Shown: positions 26,666 to 35,766 of the stretch, in pieces
How the letters are laid out: every line of letters starts with the position of its first letter
How positions within the stretch are numbered: position 1 is the stretch's first letter
Assembly: GCF_900104815.1 (NCBI RefSeq)
Contig: NZ_FNTD01000004.1
Location: forward strand, 1,488,001-1,552,000
Reading direction: 5' to 3'
Source: Streptomyces misionensis
GTDB taxonomy: Bacteria; Actinomycetota; Actinomycetes; Streptomycetales; Streptomycetaceae
Length of the DNA: 64,000 nucleotides
Notes under the pieces: model-generated
Told to the model about the DNA's origin: nothing
Seen by the model: the letters and a program-made list of their open reading frames with translations, nothing else
Databases searched by the model: none
Position numbers and translations under genes: made by a program

Positions 26666-27292
26666 TCAGGCATCTCCGTAGGCCTCGCCGCCCAGTTCGA
26701 GGGCGGCCGTGCCCGCGGTCGCATCGGCGAGCCAGCCCCGGAAGGCGTCCACGTCGGCGTCCGGCAGGCCGATCTCGATGGTGACGGCCTCGCCGTAGCG
26801 CACGTCGCGGACCTCGCGGCCGGTGGCGCGCAGATCGTTCTGGAGCTTGCCCGCGCGCTGGTGGTCGACGGTGACGGTGGCCAGCCGGAAGCGGCGCCGG
26901 GTGCGGGTGCCGAGCGCGTCCAGGGCCTCGCCGACGGCGCCGCCGTAGGCGCGGATGAGTCCGCCGGCGCCGAGCTTGACGCCGCCGTAGTAGCGGGTGA
27001 CCACGGCGACGACGTACCGCATGTCGCGGCGCAGCAGCATCTGGAGCATGGGGACGCCGGCGGTGCCGCCCGGTTCCCCGTCGTCGCTGGCCTTCTGCAC
27101 GCGGGCGTCGGCGCCGATGACGTAGGCCCAGCAGTTGTGGGTGGCGTCGGCGTGCTCCTTGCGGACGGCCGCGATGAAGTCCTGGGCCTCCTGCTCGGTG
27201 GCGGCCGGGGCGAGGGCGCACAGGAAGCGGGAACGGTTGATCTCGGTCTCGTGCACGCCCGCGTGGGCGACTGTGCGGTACTCGTCCTGCAT
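26666..27292 (-). CDS. IMPACT/YigZ family protein
   Basis: 208 residues. The N-terminal domain has the family core HNCWAYVIG, SDDGEPGGTAGVPMLQML and VTRYYGGVKLGAGGLIRAY; a small ferredoxin-like domain follows. The homologues YigZ/IMPACT are linked to translation control or proline-peptide handling, with no firm enzymatic role in bacteria. Single gene downstream of nothing obvious. ATG 27292 lacks a strong ribosome site. Confidence 0.88.
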   Translation of the reverse strand: MQDEYRTVAHAGVHETEINRSRFLCALAPAATEQEAQDFIAAVRKEHADATHNCWAYVIGADARVQKASDDGEPGGTAGVPMLQMLLRRDMRYVVAVVTRYYGGVKLGAGGLIRAYGGAVGEALDALGTRTRRRFRLATVTVDHQRAGKLQNDLRATGREVRDVRYGEAVTIEIGLPDADVDAFRGWLADATAGTAALELGGEAYGDA

Positions 27293-27502
27293 CCACCCAC
27301 CCTATGCGCAGGCGGCGGGCGCCCTATAGGACCTGTCGCCACACTCCCGCCGTCCGCCCGGAGGGCGGGCCGCGCGGCGTCAGGTGCGTGCTCTCGGCGT
27401 GCCGGGGCCTGACCCTCGTACTGGGCGTACTCGGGTCTGGGCCCGGTGCGGCGAGAGTGCGTGCATGGCGTCGCGAGGCAGGCGGGAGTCTGACGACAGG
27501 GC

Positions 27503-28036
27503 CTAGGTACGGCTCCCGCCCCGGGGCACCCGGAACCAGGTCAGCAGGGCGGCGCCGGGGGCGAGGGCCGGCCAGCCGGGGGCGTGCCAGGCGAGGACGG
27601 CGATCGCGGAGGTGGGGAACTTGGCGCGCAGCCGGTCCAGGGTGTCGTCGAGGCCGTCCCCGGCCAGCGTGCGGACCAGGTCCGCGAGGCCCGGGTTGTG
27701 CCCGACGAGGAGCAGCGTCTCCACCTCGGGCGGCGTCTCGCGCACGACCGCCAGCAGGGCGGGCACGTCGGCCGCGTACAGCCGGGGCTCGTGGCGCACC
27801 GGGGGCGGCGTTCCCCATTCGGCGGAGGCCAGCTGCCAGGTCTGCCGGGCGCGTACGGCGGTGGAGCACAGGGCGAGGTCGGGCAGGAGGTCGGCCTCGG
27901 CGAGGGCGCGGCCGGCGGCGGGGGCGTCCCGCAGGCCGCGCGGCGCCAGCGGTCTGCGGTGGTCGGGCACGCCCTCGGGCCGGGCGGACTTGGCGTGCCG
28001 GAGCACCACGAGCCGGCGCAGCGGACCGGAGCTCAC
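27503..28036 (-). CDS. SixA-like histidine phosphatase
   Basis: 177 residues. The phosphohistidine motif LVVLRHAKSARPEG (RHG-type) is at the N-terminus, an Arg in STAVRARQTW and the second catalytic His in LLVGHNPGL. SixA-type enzymes remove phosphate from His residues of signalling proteins. The GTG start overlaps the stop of the upstream gene (28033) by 4 bases, so both are in one operon. Confidence 0.85.
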   Translation of the reverse strand: MSSGPLRRLVVLRHAKSARPEGVPDHRRPLAPRGLRDAPAAGRALAEADLLPDLALCSTAVRARQTWQLASAEWGTPPPVRHEPRLYAADVPALLAVVRETPPEVETLLLVGHNPGLADLVRTLAGDGLDDTLDRLRAKFPTSAIAVLAWHAPGWPALAPGAALLTWFRVPRGGSRT

Positions 28037-28806
28037 GCCGGGGCCCCGAGGTCGCGGGCGAGGTCGAGGGCGAGCAGCCGGTCGGCGTAGGCGAAGGTCT
28101 CGAACCGGGCGCCGTCGGGCACCTCGGGGTCGGCCTCCACGTCCCCGAGCACGTCCAGGAACTCCAGCGTGTCCAGGTCGTCCTCCCAGGCCCGCGCGAG
28201 CCGTGCCCGCACCGCCTCGGGCACCGGCCGCGAGGGGGAGCGGGCCCACCCGGCCACGGCCCCGCGCCACCCCGCCAGCCGCTCGGCGGCGGCGCCGAGC
28301 GCGGCCTCGTCCAGCCGGGCGGTCTGCCCGCGGGGGACGCGGAGCAGGGCCAGCCGGAGGGCGGTGGGGTCGGCGAGGAGCGCGGGCAGCGGGGCCGGTC
28401 CGCAGGCGGCCTCGCCCGCCCCGGGCGGGCGTCCCGCCCAGAGCGCCGGTGCGACGAGGACCACCGGCCCGTCCCCGGGCCACGCGGCGCCCTCGCCCTC
28501 CGCCACCACCAGCACCGCGCCCGGTCCGCCCGCGCCGGGAGCGAGCCCGCGGGCCTCCTCGAAGGGGCGGACTGCGAGGGCGTCGGCGGCGGCGCGGAGT
28601 TCCCCGGGCAGCGCGGTGGCGAGGGTGGGCCAGGCCTGGGTGCCGTTCAGTTCCAGGGCCCGGGCGAGGAGGTCGGCGGTGAGGAGCACCCGCAGCGAGG
28701 TGAGGCCGGGCCCCGGGGCACGGGCCTCGATGCGGGTCAGGCCGCCGCGCCGGGCGGGCGCGGCGGGGACGGGTGCACCGGTTCGGGCGTCGAGGATGCG
28801 CAGCAC
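28033..28806 (-). CDS. Conserved hypothetical protein, weakly CysS-like
   Basis: 257 residues, cytoplasmic. The start LRILDARTGAPVPAAPARRG is reminiscent of the first residues of cysteinyl-tRNA synthetase and MshC, and the C-terminal helical part (LARAWEDDLDTLEFLDVL) recalls a class-I synthetase anticodon region. No HIGH or KMSKS motif is present, so it cannot be a complete synthetase. It is coupled to the SixA-like gene. Function unknown. Confidence 0.65.
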   Translation of the reverse strand: MLRILDARTGAPVPAAPARRGGLTRIEARAPGPGLTSLRVLLTADLLARALELNGTQAWPTLATALPGELRAAADALAVRPFEEARGLAPGAGGPGAVLVVAEGEGAAWPGDGPVVLVAPALWAGRPPGAGEAACGPAPLPALLADPTALRLALLRVPRGQTARLDEAALGAAAERLAGWRGAVAGWARSPSRPVPEAVRARLARAWEDDLDTLEFLDVLGDVEADPEVPDGARFETFAYADRLLALDLARDLGAPA

Positions 28807-28951
28807 GGGGCGAGCGTAGGCGCGCGGACGGCCGTGCGCGGGTACCGCGCGCCGATTCCGGACACCGTGGCGGGGCGGTAACGGGGAATCCGTGTCCCGC
28901 GGGGCCGGTTGACGGCAGCGGAGAACATCCCACACCACAAAGGAGGCGGAC

Positions 28952-29359
28952 GTGTACGGCGATGAGGCGACAGTTCGCAGGATTCTGACCGAACTGGGCG
29001 ATACCTGGGCGGTGGTCGGTCTGTCCGGCAATTCCGCCCGGCCCGCCCATCGTGTGGCGCAGGTGCTCCAGCGGTTCGGCAAGCGGATCGTGCCGGTGCA
29101 CCCGAAGGCGGAGACCGTGCACGGCGAGCGGGGGTACGCCTGCCTGGCGGACATCCCCTTCGAGGTCGACGTGGTGGACGTCTTCGTCAACAGCTCGCTG
29201 GCGGGCGCGGTGGCCGACGAGGCCGTGGCGAAGGGCGCCCGGGCGGTCTGGTTCCAGCTCGGTGTCGTCGACGAGGCCGCGTACGCGCGCACCCGCGAGG
29301 CCGGTCTGGACATGGTGATGGACCGCTGCCCGGCAATCGAAATTCCCCGCTTGACCTAG
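28952..29359 (+). CDS. CoA-binding domain protein
   Basis: 135 residues of a single Rossmann-like CoA-binding domain (YccU type): TWAVVGLSGNSARPAHRVA, IVPVHPKAETVHGERGY, VDVVDVFVNSS and a late MDRCPAIEIPRL. The fold is that of succinyl-CoA synthetase alpha subunits; the biological role of the stand-alone form is unclear. GTG 28952 is preceded by AAGGAGG at ideal spacing. Confidence 0.85.
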   Translation: MYGDEATVRRILTELGDTWAVVGLSGNSARPAHRVAQVLQRFGKRIVPVHPKAETVHGERGYACLADIPFEVDVVDVFVNSSLAGAVADEAVAKGARAVWFQLGVVDEAAYARTREAGLDMVMDRCPAIEIPRLT

Positions 29360-29480
29360 TGTCAGCACTTCTTCATCACAATTCTTCGCTGAATATTGAC
29401 ATTCGCGCACAGCGGATGAGCTGTGAAAACCCTGTCCTCAAGACCGGCAAGATCCTGAGTCAAGTTTTGGTAAGCGGTCT

Positions 29481-29509
29481 TTTGCCGACAGGGAAAGCGT
29501 TCCTAGCCT
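29481..29509 (+). promoter_or_regulatory. Probable promoter of the APC permease gene
   Basis: TTTGCC (29481-29486), 17 bp, TAGCCT (29504-29509), giving a leader of about 45 nt and a GAGAGG ribosome site before ATG 29562. Confidence 0.4.
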
Positions 29510-29561
29510 GTGGCCTCCTTCCTCGTTAAACCTGCGTTTACGATCTGAGAGGCCACGTGAC

Positions 29562-31205
29562 ATGGCGAAAGTCGACCAGGCTGCACCGGTAGCCGTCAGT
29601 GACACCGGGGGTCTGCGCCGCGACGTCGGACTCATCGGCCTGATGTGGGCCTCCGTGGGCTCCATCATCGGCTCCGGGTGGCTGTACGGCGCCGAGAAGG
29701 CCGTCGTCGTGGCCGGCCCCGCGGCGATCATCTCGTGGGTGATCGGCACGGTGGCCATCGTCCTGCTGGCGCTGGTGCACGCCGAGCTCGGCGGCATGTT
29801 CCCGGTGGCGGGCGGCACCGCCCGCTACCCGCACTACGCCTTCGGCGGCCTGGCCGGCATGTCCTTCGGCTGGTTCTCGTGGCTCCAGGCCGCCACGGTG
29901 GCCCCCATCGAGGTCGAGGCCATGATCGGCTACGCCGGTCACTGGAAGTTCGCCCAGGGCCTCCAGGACGCCGACGGCACGCTGACCACGAGCGGTGTGG
30001 TGACGGCCATCGTCCTCATGGCCGTCTTCGTCGGCGTCAACTTCTTCGGCGTCCGCGCCCTGGCGCACACCAACAGCGCCGCGACCTGGTGGAAGATCGC
30101 CATCCCGCTCGCGGCGATCTTCATCATCGCCGTGGGCAACTTCCACGTCTCCAACTTCACCTCGCAGGGCTTCGCCCCCTTCGGCGCCAAGGGCATGCTG
30201 GGCGCGATCAGCTCCAGCGGCATCATCTTCGCGCTGCTCGGCTTCGAGCAGGCGATCCAGCTGGCCGGTGAGAGCCGCAACCCCAAGCGGGACCTGCCCC
30301 GCGCCACCCTCGGCTCGGTCGCCATCGGCGCCGGCATCTACATCCTGCTCCAGATCGTCTTCATCGCCGCGCTGCCGCACGCCTCGTTCGCGCACGGCTG
30401 GGCGAAGCTGGCCTACGCCGGCATCAGCGGCCCCTGGGCGGGCCTCGCGACCGTGGTGGGCCTCGGCTGGCTGGGCTGGGTGCTCTACGTCGACGCGATC
30501 ATCTCCCCCGCCGGCACCGGCCTGATCTACACCACCGCCACCTCGCGCGTCTCCTACGGCCTGGCCAAGAACGGCTACGCGCCCAAGGGGCTCACCCGGA
30601 CGGACAGGCGCGGTGTGCCGTGGATCGGTCTCATCGTCACCTTCGTCACCGGCATCCTCTGCTTCCTGCCGTTCCCGAGCTGGCAGAAGCTGGTCGGCTT
30701 CATCACCTCGGCGAGCGTGCTGATGTACGCGGGTGCGCCGCTGGCCTACGGCGTCTTCGCCGACCGCCTGCCGCACTTCGAGCGCCCCTACCGGCTGCCC
30801 GCCGGCAAGGTCGTCGCGCCGGCGTCCTTCGTGATCGCCAACCTGATCATCTACTGGAGCGGCTGGGACACCCTGTGGCGGCTGGGCTTCGCCATCCTGC
30901 TCGGCTACGTCCTGCTGGGCTCCTACGCCTGGTGGGCCAACGCCAAGGGCAGGCCGGACGCGCCCCGGATGGACTTCAAGGCCGCGCAGTGGCTGCCCGC
31001 GTATCTGCTGGGCATCGGCGTGATCTCCTGGCAGGGCGGCTTCGGCGAGGGCAGCCAGGGCAACATACCGCTGTACTGGGACATGCTGGTCGTCGCGGCG
31101 TTCTCGCTCGTCGTCTACTACTGGGCGAAGGCCACCGCGTCCCCGACGGAGGCGATCGAGCGCAGCATCGACGAGGTCGTCGTCACGGACGCGCCGACCC
31201 ACTGA
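29562..31205 (+). CDS. APC-family amino acid/polyamine permease
   Basis: 547 residues with about 12 membrane helices. The first helix carries the APC substrate motif (GLMWASVGSIIGSGWLYGA). FALLGFEQAIQLAGESRNPK matches the conserved helix-6/loop region of the superfamily. Substrate cannot be told from sequence alone. Monocistronic, with its own promoter. Confidence 0.88.
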   Translation: MAKVDQAAPVAVSDTGGLRRDVGLIGLMWASVGSIIGSGWLYGAEKAVVVAGPAAIISWVIGTVAIVLLALVHAELGGMFPVAGGTARYPHYAFGGLAGMSFGWFSWLQAATVAPIEVEAMIGYAGHWKFAQGLQDADGTLTTSGVVTAIVLMAVFVGVNFFGVRALAHTNSAATWWKIAIPLAAIFIIAVGNFHVSNFTSQGFAPFGAKGMLGAISSSGIIFALLGFEQAIQLAGESRNPKRDLPRATLGSVAIGAGIYILLQIVFIAALPHASFAHGWAKLAYAGISGPWAGLATVVGLGWLGWVLYVDAIISPAGTGLIYTTATSRVSYGLAKNGYAPKGLTRTDRRGVPWIGLIVTFVTGILCFLPFPSWQKLVGFITSASVLMYAGAPLAYGVFADRLPHFERPYRLPAGKVVAPASFVIANLIIYWSGWDTLWRLGFAILLGYVLLGSYAWWANAKGRPDAPRMDFKAAQWLPAYLLGIGVISWQGGFGEGSQGNIPLYWDMLVVAAFSLVVYYWAKATASPTEAIERSIDEVVVTDAPTH

Positions 31206-31301
31206 GCGGCTTCCCCGCCCGGTGCCCCGCCGACCGCCCGCGGTCGCCGGGGCACCGCCGTCTTCCGGGCACCGCCCCGCACCCGCCCCCGCGTCACGCC
31301 C

Positions 31302-31664
31302 TCACCCTCCCCCGCGCTGCGTCTCCGCGAGCCGGTGGTCGGCGGTCTTCAGGGCTTCGTCCACCAGACGGCGCAGATGGCCGTGGCGCAAGGAGTAGAT
31401 CACCCGGCGGCCCTCCTTGCGGGTGTCGACCAGGCCGGCGAGGCGGAGGCGGGCCAGGTGCTGGCTGACGGCGGGACGGGCGGCGGCGCAGGTCTCGGTG
31501 AGGGTGGTGACGTCGGCCTCTCCCGAGGCCAGGGCGTGCAGCAGGGCGAGGCGGGTGCGGTCGCCGAGGAGGGCCAGGAGTTCGGCGGCGAGCGCGAACT
31601 GTTCGTCGCCCGGTGTGCGCTGCTGCGCAGGGTGCGCAGTTGACAGGTGCATGCGTGCGCTCAT
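31302..31664 (-). CDS. ArsR/SmtB-family metal-sensing repressor
   Basis: 120 residues with a winged helix (about 20-100: LLGDRTRLALLHALASGE, then ARPAVSQHLARLRLAGLV, wing RKEGRRVIYSL). It is divergent from a CDF metal exporter, so it probably represses that gene and itself and releases DNA on metal binding. The -10 lies 6 bases before ATG 31664, so the mRNA is probably leaderless. His residues near both ends (MHLSTAHP; RHGHLRRL) could be metal ligands. Confidence 0.88.
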   Translation of the reverse strand: MSARMHLSTAHPAQQRTPGDEQFALAAELLALLGDRTRLALLHALASGEADVTTLTETCAAARPAVSQHLARLRLAGLVDTRKEGRRVIYSLRHGHLRRLVDEALKTADHRLAETQRGGG

Positions 31665-31699
31665 ACGCACATAATGTCCCCGTGGGCGTTCCGCGTCCA
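31655..31699 (-). promoter_or_regulatory. arsR-type promoter with overlapping operator-like dyad
   Basis: On the minus strand TGGACG (31694-31699), 17 bp, CATTAT (31671-31676) would start transcription at about 31664. ATGCGTG and CGCACAT flank the start codon as an imperfect inverted repeat, where a bound repressor would block both promoters. Confidence 0.5.
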
Positions 31700-31725
31700 C
31701 CGCGCCCACCCGGAAGGGGACTCCC

Positions 31726-32754
31726 GTGAGCGATCACCACGAGCACGGCCCGCACGAGCACGGCACCTCCTCGCTCCGCCACCGCCTGGCCCATCTGCTC
31801 ACCCCGCACTCGCACGAGACCGCCGACAAACTGGACGCGGCGCTGGAGTCCTCGGCGCAGGGGATGCGCGCGCTGTGGGTGTCGCTGGCCGTGCTGGGCG
31901 CGACCGCGCTGGCGCAGGCGGCCGTGGTGGCCGTCTCGGGGTCCGTCGCGCTGCTCGGCGACACCGTGCACAACGCCGCCGACGCGCTGACCGCCGTACC
32001 GCTCGGCATCGCCTTCGTGCTGGGGCGGCGGGCCGCGAACCGGCGGTTCACCTACGGCTACGGCCGTGCCGAGGACCTCGCGGGGCTGGTGATCGTGCTG
32101 ACGATCGCGGCCTCGGCGGCCTTCGCCGCGTGGGCGGCCGTCGGCCGGCTGCTCGACCCCCGTCCGGTCACCGACCTGCCCGCCGTGGCGGCGGCCGCGC
32201 TGGTCGGCTTCGCGGGCAACGAGTGGGTGGCCCGGTACCGGATCCGGGTCGGCCGGCGCATCGGCTCGGCCGCGCTCGTCGCCGACGGGCTGCACGCCCG
32301 CACCGACGGCTTCACCTCGCTCGCCGTGCTGCTGGGCGCCGCCGGGTCCGCCCTCGGCCTCCACCTCGCGGACCCGGTCGTCGGGCTGGCGATCACGGCC
32401 GCGATCGTGCTGGTGCTGCGGGACGCGGCGCGGGAGGTGCTGCGGCGGATGCTGGACGCCGTGGACCCGGCCCTGGTGGACCGGGCCGAGCGGGCGGCGC
32501 TGGCGGTGCCGGGGGTGCGCTCGGTGGGCGAACTGCGGCTGCGCTGGATCGGGCACCGGCTGCGGGCCGAACTCGCGGTGGTGGTGGACGGCGAGGCCAC
32601 GCTGCGGCAGGCGCACGCGATCGCCGTCGCGGCCGAACACGCCCTGCTGCACGCCCTGCCACGGCTGACCGCCGCCCTGGTGCACGCCGATCCGGCGCCG
32701 GTGCCGGGCGAGCGGGACCCGCATCTCGCCCTCGCCCATCACCTCACGCCGTAG
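31726..32754 (+). CDS. Cation diffusion facilitator (zinc/cobalt exporter)
   Basis: 342 residues. A His-rich start (DHHEHGPHEHG) precedes six membrane helices. The metal site is in helix 2 (LLGDTVHNAADAL, HxxxD type) and in helix 5 (DGLHARTDGFTSL). A cytoplasmic C-terminal domain follows. CDF proteins export Zn, Co or Cd against proton influx. GTG 31726 lies 61 bp from the divergent ArsR gene, which is the likely regulator. Confidence 0.9.
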   Translation: MSDHHEHGPHEHGTSSLRHRLAHLLTPHSHETADKLDAALESSAQGMRALWVSLAVLGATALAQAAVVAVSGSVALLGDTVHNAADALTAVPLGIAFVLGRRAANRRFTYGYGRAEDLAGLVIVLTIAASAAFAAWAAVGRLLDPRPVTDLPAVAAAALVGFAGNEWVARYRIRVGRRIGSAALVADGLHARTDGFTSLAVLLGAAGSALGLHLADPVVGLAITAAIVLVLRDAAREVLRRMLDAVDPALVDRAERAALAVPGVRSVGELRLRWIGHRLRAELAVVVDGEATLRQAHAIAVAAEHALLHALPRLTAALVHADPAPVPGERDPHLALAHHLTP

Positions 32755-32755
32755 T

Positions 32756-33310
32756 TCAGACGCCGAGCCCCTCCAGCACGACCGCCCCGGGCAGCTCGGC
32801 GAACACCTTGCCCGGCACCAGCAGTTTGCCGCGCCGCCGGCCGCTGCCGACCAGGACGTAGGGCAGGTCGACGACGGCCGTGTCCACCAAGAGGGGCCAG
32901 TCGGCGGGCAGTCCGATGGGGGTGATGCCGCCGTACTCCATGCCGGTCTCGCCGGTCGCCGTCTCCATCGGGGCGAACGAAGCCTTGCGCGAGCCCAGTT
33001 GGCGGCGGACCGCGCCGTTGACGTCGACCCGGGTGGTGGACAGCACCAGGCACGCGGCGAGCGTGGTCTCGCCGCCCCGCTTGCCCGCGACCACCACGCA
33101 GTTGGCCGACCGCTCGGTCAGATCGCTGCCGTAGTGCTCGAGGAAGACGGCGGTGTCGGCCCAGCGCGGGTCGGTGTCGACATAGAGGACGCGGTCGGCG
33201 GGGATGCCCGCCCGCCAGTTCCGTACGGCGTCGGCCACCGGGGCGGTCAGTTCGTCCAGGCAGTCCGGCACCGGGGTCGCGGTCTCGAAGTTTCCGATGG
33301 GTGCGCGCAT
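32756..33310 (-). CDS. YbaK/EbsC-type aminoacyl-tRNA deacylase
   Basis: 184 residues. The YbaK core is present: SANCVVVAGKRGGE, AACLVLSTTRVDVNGAVRRQLG (Lys/Arg-rich substrate site), GGITPIGLPADWPLLVD. Such proteins hydrolyse mischarged tRNAs in trans. It is convergent with the CDF gene, whose stop is 1 bp away. ATG 33310 starts at the natural N-terminus. Confidence 0.85.
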   Translation of the reverse strand: MRAPIGNFETATPVPDCLDELTAPVADAVRNWRAGIPADRVLYVDTDPRWADTAVFLEHYGSDLTERSANCVVVAGKRGGETTLAACLVLSTTRVDVNGAVRRQLGSRKASFAPMETATGETGMEYGGITPIGLPADWPLLVDTAVVDLPYVLVGSGRRRGKLLVPGKVFAELPGAVVLEGLGV

Positions 33311-33353
33311 GCCCGCACGCTAACAAGGCTCCGGAGGCGGACGCGGGAGCGTC

Positions 33354-33926
33354 TCACTGCACGGGCGGCACGGAGACCGCCATCATCATCTTCATGGGGA
33401 CGTCGCCGCGGTTGGCGTAGACGTGCGGGACGTTGGCCTCGAAGGTGGCGCTGGCGCCGGTCGGTACGCGGTGGTCCTCGCCCTCGACGGTGAGGGTGAG
33501 TTCGCCGTCGATGACATGGACGAGTTCGACGGTGCCCGGCGGGTGCGGCTCCGCCACGCTCTGGTCGCCCGGCATCAGCACCCAGTCCCACAACTCCAGC
33601 GGGCCGGGGGCCTCGGTGCCCGCCAGGAGCCGGTTGTGGCTGCCGGACTCCGACCGCCACAGCCGTACCGCCCGCTCGGCGGGAACGATGCGCACCTTGG
33701 GGCCCCGCGCGTAGTCGAGCAGGGTGGTGACGCTGATGCCGAGCGCGTCGCCGATCTTGACGATGGTGCCGATGCTCGGGTTGGTGCGGGCCTGCTCGAT
33801 CTGGATGAGCATCCCCCGGCTGACGTTGGACCGCGCGGCGAGCACGTCCAGGGTGAAGCCGCGCACCGAACGCCAGTGCCTGACGTTGCGCGCCAGTGAC
33901 TGGGTCAGCAGTTCGAGGTCAGACAC
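33354..33926 (-). CDS. XRE regulator with C-terminal cupin
   Basis: 190 residues: HTH_3 (about 10-65, LAARSNVSRGMLIQIEQART) followed by a cupin (about 110-180, PHPPGTVELVHVIDGELTL and FEANVPHVYANRG). This group senses a small ligand with the cupin and often controls a neighbouring transporter. The divergent EamA permease begins 108 bp away and is the natural target. Confidence 0.88.
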   Translation of the reverse strand: MSDLELLTQSLARNVRHWRSVRGFTLDVLAARSNVSRGMLIQIEQARTNPSIGTIVKIGDALGISVTTLLDYARGPKVRIVPAERAVRLWRSESGSHNRLLAGTEAPGPLELWDWVLMPGDQSVAEPHPPGTVELVHVIDGELTLTVEGEDHRVPTGASATFEANVPHVYANRGDVPMKMMMAVSVPPVQ

Positions 33927-34034
33927 GTTCCGTCCAATATCCGAGATAGTTCATTTTTTTGGATGGCGCAGTCCAAGACGTTGAACTACGGTGAAGCGCG
34001 CCCCTCCGTCCGACGAACTGTACTGCGAGGCACC

Positions 34035-34892
34035 GTGACCGCCCTCTTCGCCCTGATCACCAGCCTGTTGTGGGGGCTGGCCGACTTCGGCGGCGGGCTG
34101 CTGACACGACGTACGCCCGCGCTGACGGTGGTGGTCGTCTCCCAGGGCATCGCGGCGGCCGTGCTCGGCGCGGTCGTCGTGGCCACGGGTGCCTGGAGCG
34201 AGGCCGGGCCCCGGCTCTGGTTCGCGTTCGCGGCGGGCCTGGTCGGCCCGGTGGCGCTCCTCTCCTTCTACAAGGCCCTCGCCCTCGGCCCCATGGGCGT
34301 CGTCTCGCCGCTCGCCACCCTCAGCGTCGTGGTCCCCGTCGGCGTGGGCCTGTTCCTGGGCGAGCGGCCGGGGCTGCTCCAGTTCGCGGGCATCGCGGTC
34401 GCCGTCCTCGGGGTCGTCCTCGCGGGCGGCCCGCAACTGCGCGGCGCGCCCGTGGAGCGGCGCACCGTCCTGCTCACCCTGGTCTCGGCGCTCGGCTTCG
34501 GCACGGTGTTCGCCCTGATCGCCGAGGCCTCCACCACGGTCACCGGTCTCTTCCTCGCGCTGTTCGTGCAGCGGCTGACCAATGTCGCGGTGGGCGGGGC
34601 CGCACTCGCCGCCTCCCTGCGGCGCGGCAACGCCGCCGTGCCGCAGAGCGGCTTCCCCTACCGCTCGCTGCCCGCGCTGGCCTTCGTCGGCCTGGCCGAT
34701 GTCGCGGCCAACGGCACCTACGCGATCGCCGCCCAGCACGGCCCGATCACGGTGGCCGCCGTGCTCGCCTCGCTCTACCCGGTGGTGACCGCGCTGGCCG
34801 CCCGCGGCTTCCTCAGCGAGCGGCTGCGCGCGATCCAGGCGGCGGGCGCGGGCCTCGCCCTGCTGGGCACGGTGCTGCTGGCGACCGGCTGA
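34035..34892 (+). CDS. EamA/DMT-family permease
   Basis: 285 residues with ten predicted membrane helices in two EamA repeats (LITSLLWGLADFGGG; LLTLVSALGFGTVFALIAEA). It exports or takes up small metabolites; specificity is unknown. GTG 34035 with GAGG four bases ahead is preferred to an upstream start that adds 24 hydrophilic residues. Probably controlled by the divergent XRE-cupin protein. Confidence 0.85.
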   Translation: MTALFALITSLLWGLADFGGGLLTRRTPALTVVVVSQGIAAAVLGAVVVATGAWSEAGPRLWFAFAAGLVGPVALLSFYKALALGPMGVVSPLATLSVVVPVGVGLFLGERPGLLQFAGIAVAVLGVVLAGGPQLRGAPVERRTVLLTLVSALGFGTVFALIAEASTTVTGLFLALFVQRLTNVAVGGAALAASLRRGNAAVPQSGFPYRSLPALAFVGLADVAANGTYAIAAQHGPITVAAVLASLYPVVTALAARGFLSERLRAIQAAGAGLALLGTVLLATG

Positions 34893-34895
34893 GCC

Positions 34896-35660
34896 TCAGC
34901 CCTCGCCGTCCAGCTCCGCCAGCCGCGCCACCGCGGACTCGTCCAGCCGGGCCAGCGCCCGCAACTGCTCCGGCGTGGTCCCGTCCGGGATCGGCACCGG
35001 GGCGGGGGTGCGCAGCGGCGGCTGCCAGCCGTCCTCGGCCGTCCAGCGCCGTACGACCCTGGCGGGGGCGCCGGCCACCACGGCGTGGTCGGGCACCGTA
35101 CCGCGTACCACGGCCCCGGCGGCCACCACGACGTTCCGGCCGATCCGCGCGCCCGGCAGGATCACCGCTCCGGTGCCGATCCAGCAGCCGGGGCCGATCT
35201 CCACCGGCTCCATGCGGGGCCACTGCCGGCCGATCGGCTCGTGCGGATCGTCGTAGGAGTGGTTGGTGGAGGTGACGTAGACGTACGGCCCGAAGTAGCA
35301 GTCCCGGCCGATGGTCACCGTGGTGTCCGCGATGACGTGGCTGCCGCGGCCGAGCACGACGCCGTCGCCGATGCGCAGGATGGGCTCCGGGCCGAGGTCC
35401 AGGTCCGGCATCAGCCCCGCGGTCAGGGTGACCTGCTCGGCGATGATGCAGTGGGAGCCGAGCCGGATCCAGGGCTCGCCGAAGACCGTGCCGAGCGGGA
35501 AGGCGAGCCGGGTGGCCTCGCCGATGGCGCCGAAGCGGAGGCTGCCCGGATGCTCCGCCGTGACGGAGCCGGTGCGCTGGACCCAGGCCCATGCCTGGTG
35601 GACGGCACGCTGGGCGAGGCCACGGCGCCAGGATGAGAACGTGTTCTTGCGCTTCGGCAC
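34896..35660 (-). CDS. Left-handed beta-helix acyltransferase
   Basis: 254 residues. Hexapeptide repeats (about 60-200: IRLGSHCIIAEQVTL, VVLGRGSHVIADTTVTIG, ILPGARIGRNVVVAAGAVV) with the catalytic-loop type NHSYDDPHEP. These are trimeric O-acetyl/acyl transferases (serine- or maltose-acetyltransferase-like). Substrate is unknown. Stop is 3 bp from the convergent EamA stop. Confidence 0.85.
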   Translation of the reverse strand: MPKRKNTFSSWRRGLAQRAVHQAWAWVQRTGSVTAEHPGSLRFGAIGEATRLAFPLGTVFGEPWIRLGSHCIIAEQVTLTAGLMPDLDLGPEPILRIGDGVVLGRGSHVIADTTVTIGRDCYFGPYVYVTSTNHSYDDPHEPIGRQWPRMEPVEIGPGCWIGTGAVILPGARIGRNVVVAAGAVVRGTVPDHAVVAGAPARVVRRWTAEDGWQPPLRTPAPVPIPDGTTPEQLRALARLDESAVARLAELDGEG

Positions 35661-35766
35661 GGGGTCACGTTACTCACGGGTCGCCTCGGCGCGGAGGGAG
35701 GACCGCTGTGATCTTTGCCCCACCCGCTGTCGTACCGTGCGGGATACCTACGGACACGAGGAGACG

